A stretch of DNA of 58,800 nucleotides from an uncultured Lachnospiraceae bacterium (lineage in GTDB: Bacteria > Bacillota > Clostridia > Lachnospirales > Lachnospiraceae), in NCBI GenBank assembly GCA_944380605.1, contig CALWIA010000026.1, positions 1 to 58,800 of the forward strand, given 5' to 3'. The translations under genes were made by a program, and so were the position numbers. Within the stretch, counting starts at the first letter, position 1, and each line of letters begins with the position of its first letter. This document shows, piece by piece, positions 25,942 through 34,828 of the stretch. Below the pieces are notes generated by a model. The model had not been told where the DNA came from. It was given only the letters and a program-made list of their open reading frames with translations, and ran no database searches.

Positions 25942-27612
25942 CTACACCCGGAAGCAGCTTCCGCCGATAAACTCCCTTACGATGGAGTTGTGAGGGATGT
26001 TTTCGCTGCTGACTCCCAGGAAATAATCCAGGAATTTCAAAAGCCGCTTGGCTTCCAGATACTCCTCGCAGTCCTTGGGAATCTGGAACAGAATCGGCTC
26101 CGCGTACTGCTTCAGCACCGCCAGTTCATACACCGACGCCGAATTGAACATCACGTCCGCCTCGTCCTGGTACGGGAAGATGTTTTCCTCTTCTCCCCGC
26201 CGCACCGACGGCCACATCCGTATGGTGTCTCTGGCCGAGGCGCCCCGGGTTCTGGCGTCCCGCACCATGCGGCGGATCAGCCGTCCGTCGGTGGTGGGAA
26301 TCCGGTTGTGCTCGTCGATGTTCAGCTGGGTCAGGGCGCTGATGTAGATCTTGAACTTGCTCTCCTTGGGAAGGGTGTAGGACAGGCGGTCGTTCAGGCA
26401 GTGGATGCCTTCGATCACCAGGATGTCCTCCCGCCCCAGCGTCAGATAATCGCCCTTGTATTCCCGCATGCCGGTCAGGAAGTTGTAGCGGGGCAGTTCC
26501 ACCGTCTTTCCCGCCAGCAAATCTGTCATGTCCTGGTTGAACTTCTGGATGTCCAGGCACTCCAGCACTTCGTAGTTGTAATTGCCGTTCTCGTCCTTCG
26601 GACTGTCCACCCGGTTGACAAAATAGTCGTCCACCGCGATGGGATGGGGCCGCATGCCCAGGGCCCGCAGCTGAATGGACAGCCGATGGGAAAAGGTGGT
26701 CTTGCCGGAAGACGACGGCCCGGCAATCATGACAAACTTCTTGTCCGGCTGGGCGGCGATCATCTCCGCGATCTGCCCGATGCGTTTTTCCTGCAGGGCC
26801 TCCTGAATCAGAATCAGTTCGTTGGCCCGCCCCCGGGAAATCTCCAGATTCAGAGAACCGACGTTGGAAATTCCCAGTTTTTCGCCCCACTGGGACGATT
26901 CCTCCAGCACTTCAAACAGCTTGCGGCTGGGAACAAACGCCGGCACCGTCTCCGGATCGCCAAGGGTCGGCAGCATCAGCACGAAGCCGTGTTCATAGGG
27001 AACCAGGTCAAAATAGCGGATGTAGCCGGTATTCTGGGCCATGTATCCGTAAAAATAGTCTTCAAATCCGCCGATACTGTAGATGTTGACCCGGGACACC
27101 CGCCGGTATTTAAACAGCTGGGCCTTGTCGTACATCCTGTGCCGGGCAAACAGTTCCACCGCGTCGTCGGTATGTACGTTGCGCTTCATAATCGGCAGCT
27201 TCTTGTCCACGTATTCCCGCATCTTGGCCCGGACCTGGTCCAGCAGCTCCTCCGTCAGCACAAAATCACCCTTGGGTTCCACAAAAAAGCCCTTTCCAAT
27301 GGAAAAATCCACGGAGACCTTTTCAATGTGCTCCGCTCCCACTACCTCGTAGAACGCCTTCAGCATAATCAGCGTAGCGCTGCGCTGATAGGCCTGCATG
27401 CCAGGCTTGTCCGCCGTCGTCACAAACTGCAGGGTACAGTCGCCGCTGATCCGTTTGTGCAGCTCCGTCAGCCGTCCATTGACAAAGACCAGAATAATGT
27501 CATGGGGAAACAGCGGCTGATACTGCTGGGCGATATCCAGAAGCAGCGTGCCGGTCTCGTATTCCCGTTCTTCCTGTTTTCTTCCTCTGATGTCGATGAT
27601 TACGTTCGCCAA
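25942..27612 (-). CDS. TGS-domain nucleoside (uridine) kinase
   Basis: 556 residues. The N-terminal part is a TGS/ThrRS-like module (TGS about 1-65, then an editing-domain-like region about 70-230), and the C-terminal part is a uridine-kinase P-loop domain with GPSSSGKTTFS (about 292-302), the VDDYFVNR segment and the LVIEGIHCLN Walker B. Such fusions are common in clostridia; the kinase likely phosphorylates uridine or another nucleoside. Its stop lies just before the rnpB promoter, and Nif3 is 11 bases upstream, so it is the last gene of the rpoD-containing series. Confidence 0.9.
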   Translation of the reverse strand: MANVIIDIRGRKQEEREYETGTLLLDIAQQYQPLFPHDIILVFVNGRLTELHKRISGDCTLQFVTTADKPGMQAYQRSATLIMLKAFYEVVGAEHIEKVSVDFSIGKGFFVEPKGDFVLTEELLDQVRAKMREYVDKKLPIMKRNVHTDDAVELFARHRMYDKAQLFKYRRVSRVNIYSIGGFEDYFYGYMAQNTGYIRYFDLVPYEHGFVLMLPTLGDPETVPAFVPSRKLFEVLEESSQWGEKLGISNVGSLNLEISRGRANELILIQEALQEKRIGQIAEMIAAQPDKKFVMIAGPSSSGKTTFSHRLSIQLRALGMRPHPIAVDDYFVNRVDSPKDENGNYNYEVLECLDIQKFNQDMTDLLAGKTVELPRYNFLTGMREYKGDYLTLGREDILVIEGIHCLNDRLSYTLPKESKFKIYISALTQLNIDEHNRIPTTDGRLIRRMVRDARTRGASARDTIRMWPSVRRGEEENIFPYQDEADVMFNSASVYELAVLKQYAEPILFQIPKDCEEYLEAKRLLKFLDYFLGVSSENIPHNSIVREFIGGSCFRV

Positions 27613-27623
27613 AATCTTCCTCC

Positions 27624-28421
27624 TTACCAGGAAACTGCCGGAAAATGTACCGGCATCTTCCGGATTTCCGTCTCTTCCTCTGCTTCTTTGCGGCAGAAGT
27701 CTGCCATAAAATCGATAAAGATGTGTTCCAGTCCGTAGTGGCCGGCATCGATAACGGCCAGTCCCTGGTCCGCCGCGTCAATGCCGTCGTGGTGGCCGAT
27801 GTCGCCGGTGATCAGTACCTGCGCGCCGGCAGCCAGCGCCGCCCCGGTCATGCCTTTGCCGGATCCGGGACAGACAGCCGCCCGCAGCACGGTCCGGCCC
27901 GGGTCCCCGGCTCCGTAAACCGTTACAAACGGCAGGCCAAAGGCCTCTTTCACCTGTTCCGCCAGCGTCCGCAGTCCCGTTTCCGCCGGCAGCCGTCCGG
28001 TCTTTCCGATGCCCCAGGCGGTTCCGTCCTTCTCTCCCATGGCTTCCAGGGGAGACGGCTCCAGAAGCCCCAGCCGCCCGGCGGCCAGATCCGCCATGCA
28101 GCCCGGCGCCGCGTCAAAATTGGTGTGCATCGCATAGCAGCAGATGTCGTGCCGCAGAAGGGTCACCAGCCGCCGCCCGATAAAATCCATGTCGTTGATC
28201 TTTTTCACCGGCCGGAATATCAGCGGATGGTGGGTCAGCAGCAAATCCGCTCCCATGGAAACCGCTTCTTTTACGGCTTCGTCGTCCGCGTCCAGCGCGA
28301 TCAGGATCTTTCGGATCTCCTTGTCCGCCCGTCCCGTCATCAGGCCGGGATTGTCCCATTCACAGGCACATGCCGGAGGCGCCAGCCTCTCCAGGCGCTC
28401 CATCCATTCTCTGCAGTTCAT
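27624..28421 (-). CDS. Nif3-family dinuclear metal protein
   Basis: 265 residues. LLLTHHPLIF and the MHTNFDAAPGG-like segment (here MHTNFDAAPGCM), with GDIGHHDG near the end, form the two-metal site of the Nif3/YqfO family. This shorter form lacks the PII-like insertion of Bacillus YqfO. Its start overlaps the end of trmK by about 60 bases, a conserved pairing in Firmicutes. The biochemical function in bacteria is unsettled; a GTP cyclohydrolase type role has been proposed. Confidence 0.92.
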   Translation of the reverse strand: MNCREWMERLERLAPPACACEWDNPGLMTGRADKEIRKILIALDADDEAVKEAVSMGADLLLTHHPLIFRPVKKINDMDFIGRRLVTLLRHDICCYAMHTNFDAAPGCMADLAAGRLGLLEPSPLEAMGEKDGTAWGIGKTGRLPAETGLRTLAEQVKEAFGLPFVTVYGAGDPGRTVLRAAVCPGSGKGMTGAALAAGAQVLITGDIGHHDGIDAADQGLAVIDAGHYGLEHIFIDFMADFCRKEAEEETEIRKMPVHFPAVSW

Positions 28422-29130
28422 CCTCCGCCTCCTGTATCTCCTTTCGTCTTTGCTCCATCTCTTTGCGGCGCTCTCCGGCAGAACTTCCGGTCTGTCCTTC
28501 CAGCCCCGCCAGAATCCCGCAGACGGTTTTCTTCTCTTTCTTTAGAAATTCCGCCAGCACCGAATCCCGGTTTTCCAGCAGCCGCGGCCCGTAGCGCAGC
28601 TGCGCCGGCGTCATAGGGGCGGCGGGACCTTCCTCCTGCCGCACCGCTTCCAGCACCGTATAGTATTTGCCATCTTCCTGCGTCATGGCCTCCCGGCAGA
28701 TCCGAAACCCTTCCCGTTCCAGAAATGCCCGCACCTTTTCCGGTTCCGACTGGGGAGACAGAATCCATCGGCCTCCGTCTTCCCAGAGCGCACGTCCGGT
28801 TTCCAGAATATGTATCACCAGTTCGCCGCCCATGCCGGCGGCGATAAAGGTATCCGCCTCTCCGGCAGCCAGCGCCCCGGCCCCGTCGCTTAGCCGGGTC
28901 TCAATCTGTCCTTCCAGCCCGTACCGGCGTATGTGTTCCCTGGCCCGCTCCAGAGGCCCCGGCCGCACATCCATGGCAATGGCCCGGTCCGCCAGGCCCC
29001 GCAGCACCAGCGCGATGGGAACATAGCCGTGGTCCGTTCCCATGTCGGCGGCACAGCGCCCGCCTCCGGCAAACTCCGTCACCAGTTCCAGCCGTTTTGA
29101 CAATCGGATCTCCTGTTTCATGTCTATCAC
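28360..29130 (-). CDS. trmK: tRNA (adenine(22)-N1)-methyltransferase
   Basis: 256 residues. The SAM-binding segment [23 protein letters not shown] and the [14 protein letters not shown] motif match TrmK, which methylates A22 in the D-loop of tRNAs. The GTG at 29130 overlaps the rpoD stop as GTGA; an ATG three codons on is an alternative. The C-terminus has a basic coiled-coil-like tail that overlaps the start of nif3. It sits between rpoD and nif3 as in many Firmicutes. Confidence 0.93.
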   Translation of the reverse strand: MIDMKQEIRLSKRLELVTEFAGGGRCAADMGTDHGYVPIALVLRGLADRAIAMDVRPGPLERAREHIRRYGLEGQIETRLSDGAGALAAGEADTFIAAGMGGELVIHILETGRALWEDGGRWILSPQSEPEKVRAFLEREGFRICREAMTQEDGKYYTVLEAVRQEEGPAAPMTPAQLRYGPRLLENRDSVLAEFLKKEKKTVCGILAGLEGQTGSSAGERRKEMEQRRKEIQEAEDELQRMDGAPGEAGASGMCL

Positions 29131-30254
29131 TCGTCCAGATAATCTTTCAGTTTTTTGCTTCTGCTGGGATGCCGCAGCTTCCGCAGCGCCTTGGCCTCGA
29201 TCTGACGGATCCGCTCCCGGGTGACGTTGAACTCCTTTCCCACCTCTTCCAGGGTTCTGGGCCTTCCGTCTTCCAGCCCAAACCGGAGCTTTAGCACCTT
29301 CTGCTCCCGTTCCGTCAGCGTCTCCAGCACCTCCAGCAGCTGCTCATGCAGCAGGGTAAAGGCGGCCGCGTCCGCCGGCACCGCCACGTGGTCATCCTGG
29401 ATAAAGTCTCCCAGATGGCTGTCCTCTTCTTCGCCGATAGGCGTCTCTAAAGACACCGGCTCCTGGGAAATCTTCATGATTTCCCGCACCCGGTCCACCG
29501 GCATGTCCATACGGGCAGCGATTTCTTCCGGCTGGGGCTCCCGTCCCAGTTCCTGGAGCAGCTGCCGGGACACCCGGATCAGCCGGTTGATGGTCTCCAC
29601 CATGTGCACCGGAATCCGTATGGTGCGGGCCTGGTCCGCAATGGCCCGGGTAATGGCCTGGCGGATCCACCAGGTGGCGTAGGTGCTGAACTTGTAGCCC
29701 TTGGTATAGTCAAACTTTTCCACCGCCTTAATCAGCCCCAGGTTTCCCTCCTGAATCAGGTCCAGAAACTGCATGCCCCTGCCGACATAGCGCTTGGCGA
29801 TGCTGACCACCAGCCGCAGATTGGCCTCCGCCAGTTTTTTCTTGGCCTCTTCGTCTCCCAGTTCGATCCGTTTGGCCAGTTCGATTTCCTCGTCCGAGGA
29901 AAGCAGCGGAATCTTGCCGATTTCCTTCAGGTACATCCGCACCGGATCTTCCACGCTGACGCCCTCCGGTACGGACAGATCGATTTTTTCCAGATCGATT
30001 TCTTCTTCCTCGTCCAGGTTTATCTCATCTTCCAGAAACAGATCCGGATCGATTTCCGCATCATTTCCTACGCGAAGGACATCCACCTTGTTGGCGTCCA
30101 GAAAGTCGTACACCGCGTCCCACTTTTCTGAATCCAGCTGATCCGCGGCAAAAAAATTCCGGACTTCCTGATCTTCCAGCACGTTCTTCTTTTTCCTGGC
30201 CTCCTGCAGCAGCTGCTGCAGTTTTTCTTCGAATCCTGCTACCTTTTCGTCCAT
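29127..30254 (-). CDS. rpoD: primary sigma factor SigA
   Basis: 375 residues. Region 1.1-like N-terminus, an acidic linker (about 75-100), region 1.2 ([13 protein letters not shown]), region 2 with [16 protein letters not shown] and [12 protein letters not shown], region 3, and region 4.2 with [21 protein letters not shown]. These are complete and typical of the housekeeping sigma factor, which explains the TTGACA/TATAAT promoters here. It follows dnaG by 39 bases and overlaps trmK by four. The classical rpsU gene of the macromolecular synthesis operon is replaced by dgt at the front. Confidence 0.97.
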   Translation of the reverse strand: MDEKVAGFEEKLQQLLQEARKKKNVLEDQEVRNFFAADQLDSEKWDAVYDFLDANKVDVLRVGNDAEIDPDLFLEDEINLDEEEEIDLEKIDLSVPEGVSVEDPVRMYLKEIGKIPLLSSDEEIELAKRIELGDEEAKKKLAEANLRLVVSIAKRYVGRGMQFLDLIQEGNLGLIKAVEKFDYTKGYKFSTYATWWIRQAITRAIADQARTIRIPVHMVETINRLIRVSRQLLQELGREPQPEEIAARMDMPVDRVREIMKISQEPVSLETPIGEEEDSHLGDFIQDDHVAVPADAAAFTLLHEQLLEVLETLTEREQKVLKLRFGLEDGRPRTLEEVGKEFNVTRERIRQIEAKALRKLRHPSRSKKLKDYLDE

Positions 30255-30293
30255 ATGGTCCTTCCTTCCGTAGTATGTGCCTTTAGTGTTGCC

Positions 30294-32060
30294 TCAATCA
30301 AGGGAAATATGCAGGGTCTTCAACGCGCTGCGGGCCCGGATAATCTCCTGCAGCTGCCCGATGTCCGCCGCCTTCCGGCTGGCCTCGTCCAGGCTGTGCA
30401 TCTTTACCTTGACCACCGTCTCCGTCAGTGCCTTCTTCTGTTCCTCATTGGTAAGGGATTCCTGCAAGTCGGCGTGAAACAGCGCCGCCGCCTCCCGGTA
30501 CTGCTCTTCATCGTTGATAAACCGGTTCAGAATCCGGGCCGGATTGACGTCTCCCTTTTCGCATCCCGCGAACACTTCCTCCGCCGCCTGGTGGTACAGG
30601 CCGTCCCGGAAGTCCTCCGGCGTCAGAATGCCCCGGATCTTTTCATACAGCTTCGGGTTTTCAATCAGCCAGGTCAGCAGAAGCCGCTGGGAGCGGAGCA
30701 GGCCGCTGTCCTTTTCCTTTTTGGCGGCGCCGCCTGCGGGCCGTTCGGCCTTTTCCGGCTCCGGCGCCGGTCCCAGCCGGCTGCCCAGCCGGTTTACCAG
30801 CTGTTTCAGGTCCGGATAACTGATCATGTGTTCTCTGGCCACCGCCTGGATATAATTGTCCCGTTCCAGAGCTTCCGGAAACTCCAGAAGCTTTCTGGCG
30901 GCCGCGTTGTAGAAACGGGTTTTCTCCTCCGGATCCTCCATATGGAAATCCCGCTTCAGCACGTCGATCTCAAACAGGAAGCTGTTTCTGGCCTTCTCGA
31001 TCCGTTCCCGGAAGGCGTCGGCTCCCAGATTCTTGATAAACTCATCGGGATCCTTATAAGGCTGCATGTTCAGCACCCGGCAGGGGATCCCCGCTTCCTT
31101 CAGAATAGGAATGGCCCGCAGCGCCGCCTTGACGCCGGCGCCGTCGCTGTCGTAGGTCAGAATCACCAGGTCGGCATACCGTTTTAAAAGGGCCGCGTGC
31201 TGCGGCGTAAACGCCGTTCCCAGAGACGCCACCGAATTGGAAAATCCCGCCTGGTGCATGGCGATCACATCCATATAGCCCTCGCACAGCAGAATGGTCC
31301 GGGTCCTGGCGGTTCTGGCGTAATTCAGCCCGTACAGGTTCCGGCTCTTGTCAAACACCCGGGTCTCCGGCGAATTCAGGTACTTGGGAGTGCCGTCCCC
31401 CATCACCCGGCCGCCGAATCCGATCACCCGGCTGTTGACGTCCATAATAGGAAACATCACCCGGTTCCAGAATTTGTCATGGGCTCCCCGTTCTTCTATG
31501 GTCACCAGCCCGGTTTCCTTTAACAGGTCGTCCCGGTAGCCTTTGGCCTTTAAAAACCGGTACAGATCGTCGCTGGTCTTGTTGGCGAATCCCAGGCCGA
31601 AGCGGCGGATGGTCTCGTCGCTCAGTTTCCGGCCCTTCAGATACTCGTAGCCGGCACGGCCCTGGGGCTGCTTCAGCTGATGATAAAAATATTCCGCCGC
31701 CAGCTTGTTGATCTCCAGAATCGCCGAGCGCAGATCCGCCTGGGCCCTTTCTTCCCGGGTCGGCTCCTTCTGGGGCAGTTCCACCCCTGCCCGGTCCGCC
31801 AGCGCTTTCAGCGCTTCGGGAAAAGTATAGTTCTCATATTCCATCAAAAACGTGATGACATTGCCTCCCGCCCCGCATCCAAAACAGTAATACATCTGTT
31901 TTCCCGGCGACACGGAAAAAGACGGGGACTTCTCATTGTGGAACGGGCACAGCCCGAAATAGCTGCTTCCCTTTTTCTGCAGCTTCACATAGCCGGAAAT
32001 CACATCCACAATGTCATTTTTCATCCGCACTTCTTCTACAATATCTTCTGAATAATACAC
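30294..32060 (-). CDS. dnaG: DNA primase
   Basis: 588 residues. The zinc-binding domain has CPFHNEK and CFGCG (CHC2 type), the toprim core has EGYMDVIAMHQAG and the DSDGAG motif, and the C-terminal about 140 residues form the DnaB-binding domain. It makes RNA primers at the replication fork. Upstream lies dgt with a gap of 14 bases and downstream rpoD, so one operon. Full length for Firmicutes. Confidence 0.97.
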   Translation of the reverse strand: MYYSEDIVEEVRMKNDIVDVISGYVKLQKKGSSYFGLCPFHNEKSPSFSVSPGKQMYYCFGCGAGGNVITFLMEYENYTFPEALKALADRAGVELPQKEPTREERAQADLRSAILEINKLAAEYFYHQLKQPQGRAGYEYLKGRKLSDETIRRFGLGFANKTSDDLYRFLKAKGYRDDLLKETGLVTIEERGAHDKFWNRVMFPIMDVNSRVIGFGGRVMGDGTPKYLNSPETRVFDKSRNLYGLNYARTARTRTILLCEGYMDVIAMHQAGFSNSVASLGTAFTPQHAALLKRYADLVILTYDSDGAGVKAALRAIPILKEAGIPCRVLNMQPYKDPDEFIKNLGADAFRERIEKARNSFLFEIDVLKRDFHMEDPEEKTRFYNAAARKLLEFPEALERDNYIQAVAREHMISYPDLKQLVNRLGSRLGPAPEPEKAERPAGGAAKKEKDSGLLRSQRLLLTWLIENPKLYEKIRGILTPEDFRDGLYHQAAEEVFAGCEKGDVNPARILNRFINDEEQYREAAALFHADLQESLTNEEQKKALTETVVKVKMHSLDEASRKAADIGQLQEIIRARSALKTLHISLD

Positions 32061-32074
32061 AGATTCCTCCTGTT

Positions 32075-33085
32075 TTACAGCACCTTCCAGGACTTCGGCA
32101 CAAACAGTTCCTCAAACCGGTCGATGGCGTAGCTGTCGCTCATGCCGGCAATGTAGTCGCAGACCACCCGTTCTTTCTTCTCGCTGTTCTGCTCCATCAT
32201 GCCCAGGTATTCCGCCGGCAGCTGGTCCACATGCTCCATGTAATATTCGTACAGAGAGACGATCAGGCGCTCCGCCTTTCCTTCTTCCGCCTTGGCCGCG
32301 CCTCCGCTGTATACGTGTTCAAACATCCAGGTCCGCAGGCCCTTCATGGCCTCTTCCATCCCCGGCGACATGCAGATCTGGGGGCGGTCCATGCTGTGGA
32401 CAATAATATCGTGGATCATGTTGTTGAGGCGGTCCCGCACGCTGCCGCCCAGCACGTCCGTATAGGCTCGGGGCAGATCCGTCTCCGTGAAAATCCGGCC
32501 CCGGATGGCGTCGTCAATGTCGTGGTTTATGTAGGCGATCTTGTCCGACAGGCGGACGATGCACCCTTCCAGGGTGGAAGGATGTCCGGAAGTCCGGTGA
32601 TTCAAAATACCGTCCCGCACTTCCCAGGTCAGGTTTAATCCCCTGCCGTTTTTCTCCAGCACTTCCACCACCCGGACGCTCTGTTTGAAATGGGCGAACC
32701 CGTCCTCGCACAGCTCGTTCAGTACCCGTTCCCCCGTATGGCCGAAAGGCGTATGGCCCAGGTCGTGGCCCAGGGCAATGGCCTCCGTCAGGCTTTCGTT
32801 GAGCCGCAGCGCCTTGGCAATGGTCCGGGCAATCTGGGCCACCTCCAGCGTATGGGTCAGCCGGGTGCGGTAGTGATCGCCTTCCGGCGACAGAAACACC
32901 TGGGTCTTGTGCTTGAGCCGGCGGAAGGATTTGCAGTGCAGAATCCGGTCCCGATCCCGCTGGTATTCCGGCCGGATGTCGCACAGCGGCTCCTTTCGGT
33001 CTCTTCCCCTGGTCCTGCTGCTGAAGGACGCGTAGGGGCTCAGAATCAGTTCTTCCTGCTGTTCCAGTGCTTCCCGGACATTCAC
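32075..33085 (-). CDS. dgt: dGTPase-like HD triphosphohydrolase
   Basis: 336 residues, the short dGTPase class. HD-site motifs: FRRLKHKTQVF, TRLTHTLEVAQIART (first His), and LGHDLGHTPFGHTGE (HD pair), with SDKIAYINHD later (final Asp). It hydrolyses dNTPs to deoxynucleosides and triphosphate. The start is a GTG with AAGGGGG nine bases upstream. It is the first gene of the dnaG-rpoD operon, with a -10-like TATAAT about 100 bases upstream. Pairing with dnaG suggests tying dNTP control to replication. Confidence 0.92.
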   Translation of the reverse strand: MNVREALEQQEELILSPYASFSSRTRGRDRKEPLCDIRPEYQRDRDRILHCKSFRRLKHKTQVFLSPEGDHYRTRLTHTLEVAQIARTIAKALRLNESLTEAIALGHDLGHTPFGHTGERVLNELCEDGFAHFKQSVRVVEVLEKNGRGLNLTWEVRDGILNHRTSGHPSTLEGCIVRLSDKIAYINHDIDDAIRGRIFTETDLPRAYTDVLGGSVRDRLNNMIHDIIVHSMDRPQICMSPGMEEAMKGLRTWMFEHVYSGGAAKAEEGKAERLIVSLYEYYMEHVDQLPAEYLGMMEQNSEKKERVVCDYIAGMSDSYAIDRFEELFVPKSWKVL

Positions 33086-33211
33086 GTACCCAGTCCCCCT
33101 TTATAGTATATTCCCGATTTTCGGTTTTACCACTCTTTTGCGCATTTTCTCCAGGCCCGAAAAGGCCTCGCCAAGTGCTCCTATTATACCATGTTTTCAA
33201 ACCTTTTTCAT

Positions 33212-34753
33212 CTAATTTTCTGTAAAATGCAGAAGTTCCCTCCACTTCTCTGTCAGTTTTTCCAGGCTCCAGGCGGCGTTGGCCGGACTGGTGGAGGGCA
33301 GTTTGATAATCTCCCGGCCGCAGGACTCCTTCAAATACCGGTCGTACAGGTCTTTTGCCGCGGATCCATTGGCGTAAATCCGCTCTATGGAGGTCTGTTT
33401 CAGCAGGCCGGCCACGTCCGCCGGCTCCACATCCCGGATGCTGGCGTCACTGGATCCCTGGATCCGGCAGCCGGCAATGACGTCCCAGATGGCAATGCCG
33501 TTTCGCAGCAGCATTTCCTTTTTCTGTTGAATGGTCTCCGGCACCGGCTCCCCTGTAATCGCCGCCACTACCTGCCAGAAACGGTTTCTGGGGTGCCCGT
33601 AATAAAACCCCTGTTCCCGGGATTTCACCGACGGGAAAGTGCCCAGAATCAAGATCCGGGAACCGGCGTTCCACACCGGTTCGAATTCGTGCACGTGGTA
33701 AAGCAGATACTTTCCCAGTTCCCGGAATTCCTTCGGATTGAGGCAGTGCTCAAAACTGTTTTCTTCCAGTTTTTTTAAGCACGTCTCATAGTCCATCCAC
33801 TGTACCTGCTCCACTTCTTCTTTCTGCAGCGACAGCTTCGTCTCGTCCACCGGCTTCCGGTACAGGTACACCGCCGCCCGTTCCCGGTCAAAAAACCGCT
33901 TTCCGTGAAACCGGGTATCCCATTCCGTAATATAAAATCCCGCCGGCTCCAGGTCTCCTTCTTCCGCGCGGATGCCCAGTTCCTCCCGCAGTTCCCGCAC
34001 CGCCGTTTCCAGACAGCTGCTGCCGGCGGGCACGTGCCCGCCGGCGGAGATATCCCAGCAGCCCGGATATCCATCCTTTTCCATGCTCCGCTTCTGCAGC
34101 AGCACCTGGGCGCCGCCGTTTTTCCCGGGCCGGGTCACCCACACGTGGGCGGTGGCGTGGAGCATGCCGTCGGTATGGGCCACGCCCCGTTCCCGCACCA
34201 GTCCGGTAGGTTCTCCATCCGGCGTCACCTCTGCCAGCAGTTCCATAGGCTTTCCATTGAGTACCGCCTCCGCCAGCCGGTCCCCTTCATACCGCAGCTT
34301 CAGGGAGAAAAAGCCGGTCTCCGTCTGCAGCAGCCGGAAAAAGATCTTGTCGCCTTCCCACACCGGCAGGCGGCAGGCCTCTTCTTTGTCCACCCAGCGC
34401 AGCACCCCTTCCCGGCAGCGGTCCATCTGCTCTTCCTGCAGGCTGCCTTCCCAGCGGGCCGCCGTGTACAGGCACATATATTCCGTTCCCCACGTATCCG
34501 AAACAAAGGTCACCAGCCCGCGGAAGGCAAACTCCGCCAGCCGCAGTCCCGTCTCTTCTTCCACTTCCCGCAGCAGGCAGTCCTCCGGGCTTTCCCCCTC
34601 TTCCGCGTGCCCGCCTACGCCGATCCACTTGTCCTTGTTTTCATCGTTTTTCTTTGTGACCCGGTGCAGCATCAGATACTTTCCATCCTGTTCCAGATAA
34701 CACAGAGTGGTCATCCGGCAGGGAGGCCGTTTTGCATGTTCTTCTGTTCCCAT
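33212..34753 (-). CDS. Nudix-Nudix-DNA glycosylase fusion
   Basis: 513 residues in three domains. Residues 10-150 are a MutT-type Nudix domain with a canonical box (GGHAEEGESPEDCLLREVEEETGL; Gly, Glu and the REVEEE part all present). Residues 170-335 are a second Nudix domain of the YfcD/isopentenyl isomerase-like type whose box begins GGHVPAGSS and continues RELREELGI, with Ser where the first Glu stands. Residues 360-510 form a uracil-DNA glycosylase superfamily domain with LGTFPSVKS, YYGHPRNRFW and LPSTSPAN, as in DNA-deoxyinosine glycosylases. The combination joins nucleotide-pool cleaning to base excision. The middle domain could act on another diphosphate. Confidence 0.88.
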   Translation of the reverse strand: MGTEEHAKRPPCRMTTLCYLEQDGKYLMLHRVTKKNDENKDKWIGVGGHAEEGESPEDCLLREVEEETGLRLAEFAFRGLVTFVSDTWGTEYMCLYTAARWEGSLQEEQMDRCREGVLRWVDKEEACRLPVWEGDKIFFRLLQTETGFFSLKLRYEGDRLAEAVLNGKPMELLAEVTPDGEPTGLVRERGVAHTDGMLHATAHVWVTRPGKNGGAQVLLQKRSMEKDGYPGCWDISAGGHVPAGSSCLETAVRELREELGIRAEEGDLEPAGFYITEWDTRFHGKRFFDRERAAVYLYRKPVDETKLSLQKEEVEQVQWMDYETCLKKLEENSFEHCLNPKEFRELGKYLLYHVHEFEPVWNAGSRILILGTFPSVKSREQGFYYGHPRNRFWQVVAAITGEPVPETIQQKKEMLLRNGIAIWDVIAGCRIQGSSDASIRDVEPADVAGLLKQTSIERIYANGSAAKDLYDRYLKESCGREIIKLPSTSPANAAWSLEKLTEKWRELLHFTEN

Positions 34754-34828
34754 CTTCCGTTCCTTTCTCCGCTGGTCTCAGCCATATGGTTCATTGTCCC
34801 AGAATCTTTTTCCAAAGTCAAGTCCACC

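Noticed and set aside
25657..27738. Plus-strand open frame across rnpB and the nucleoside kinase
   Set aside because: It runs through RNase P RNA and the antisense of a clear kinase gene; low-complexity shadow composition.
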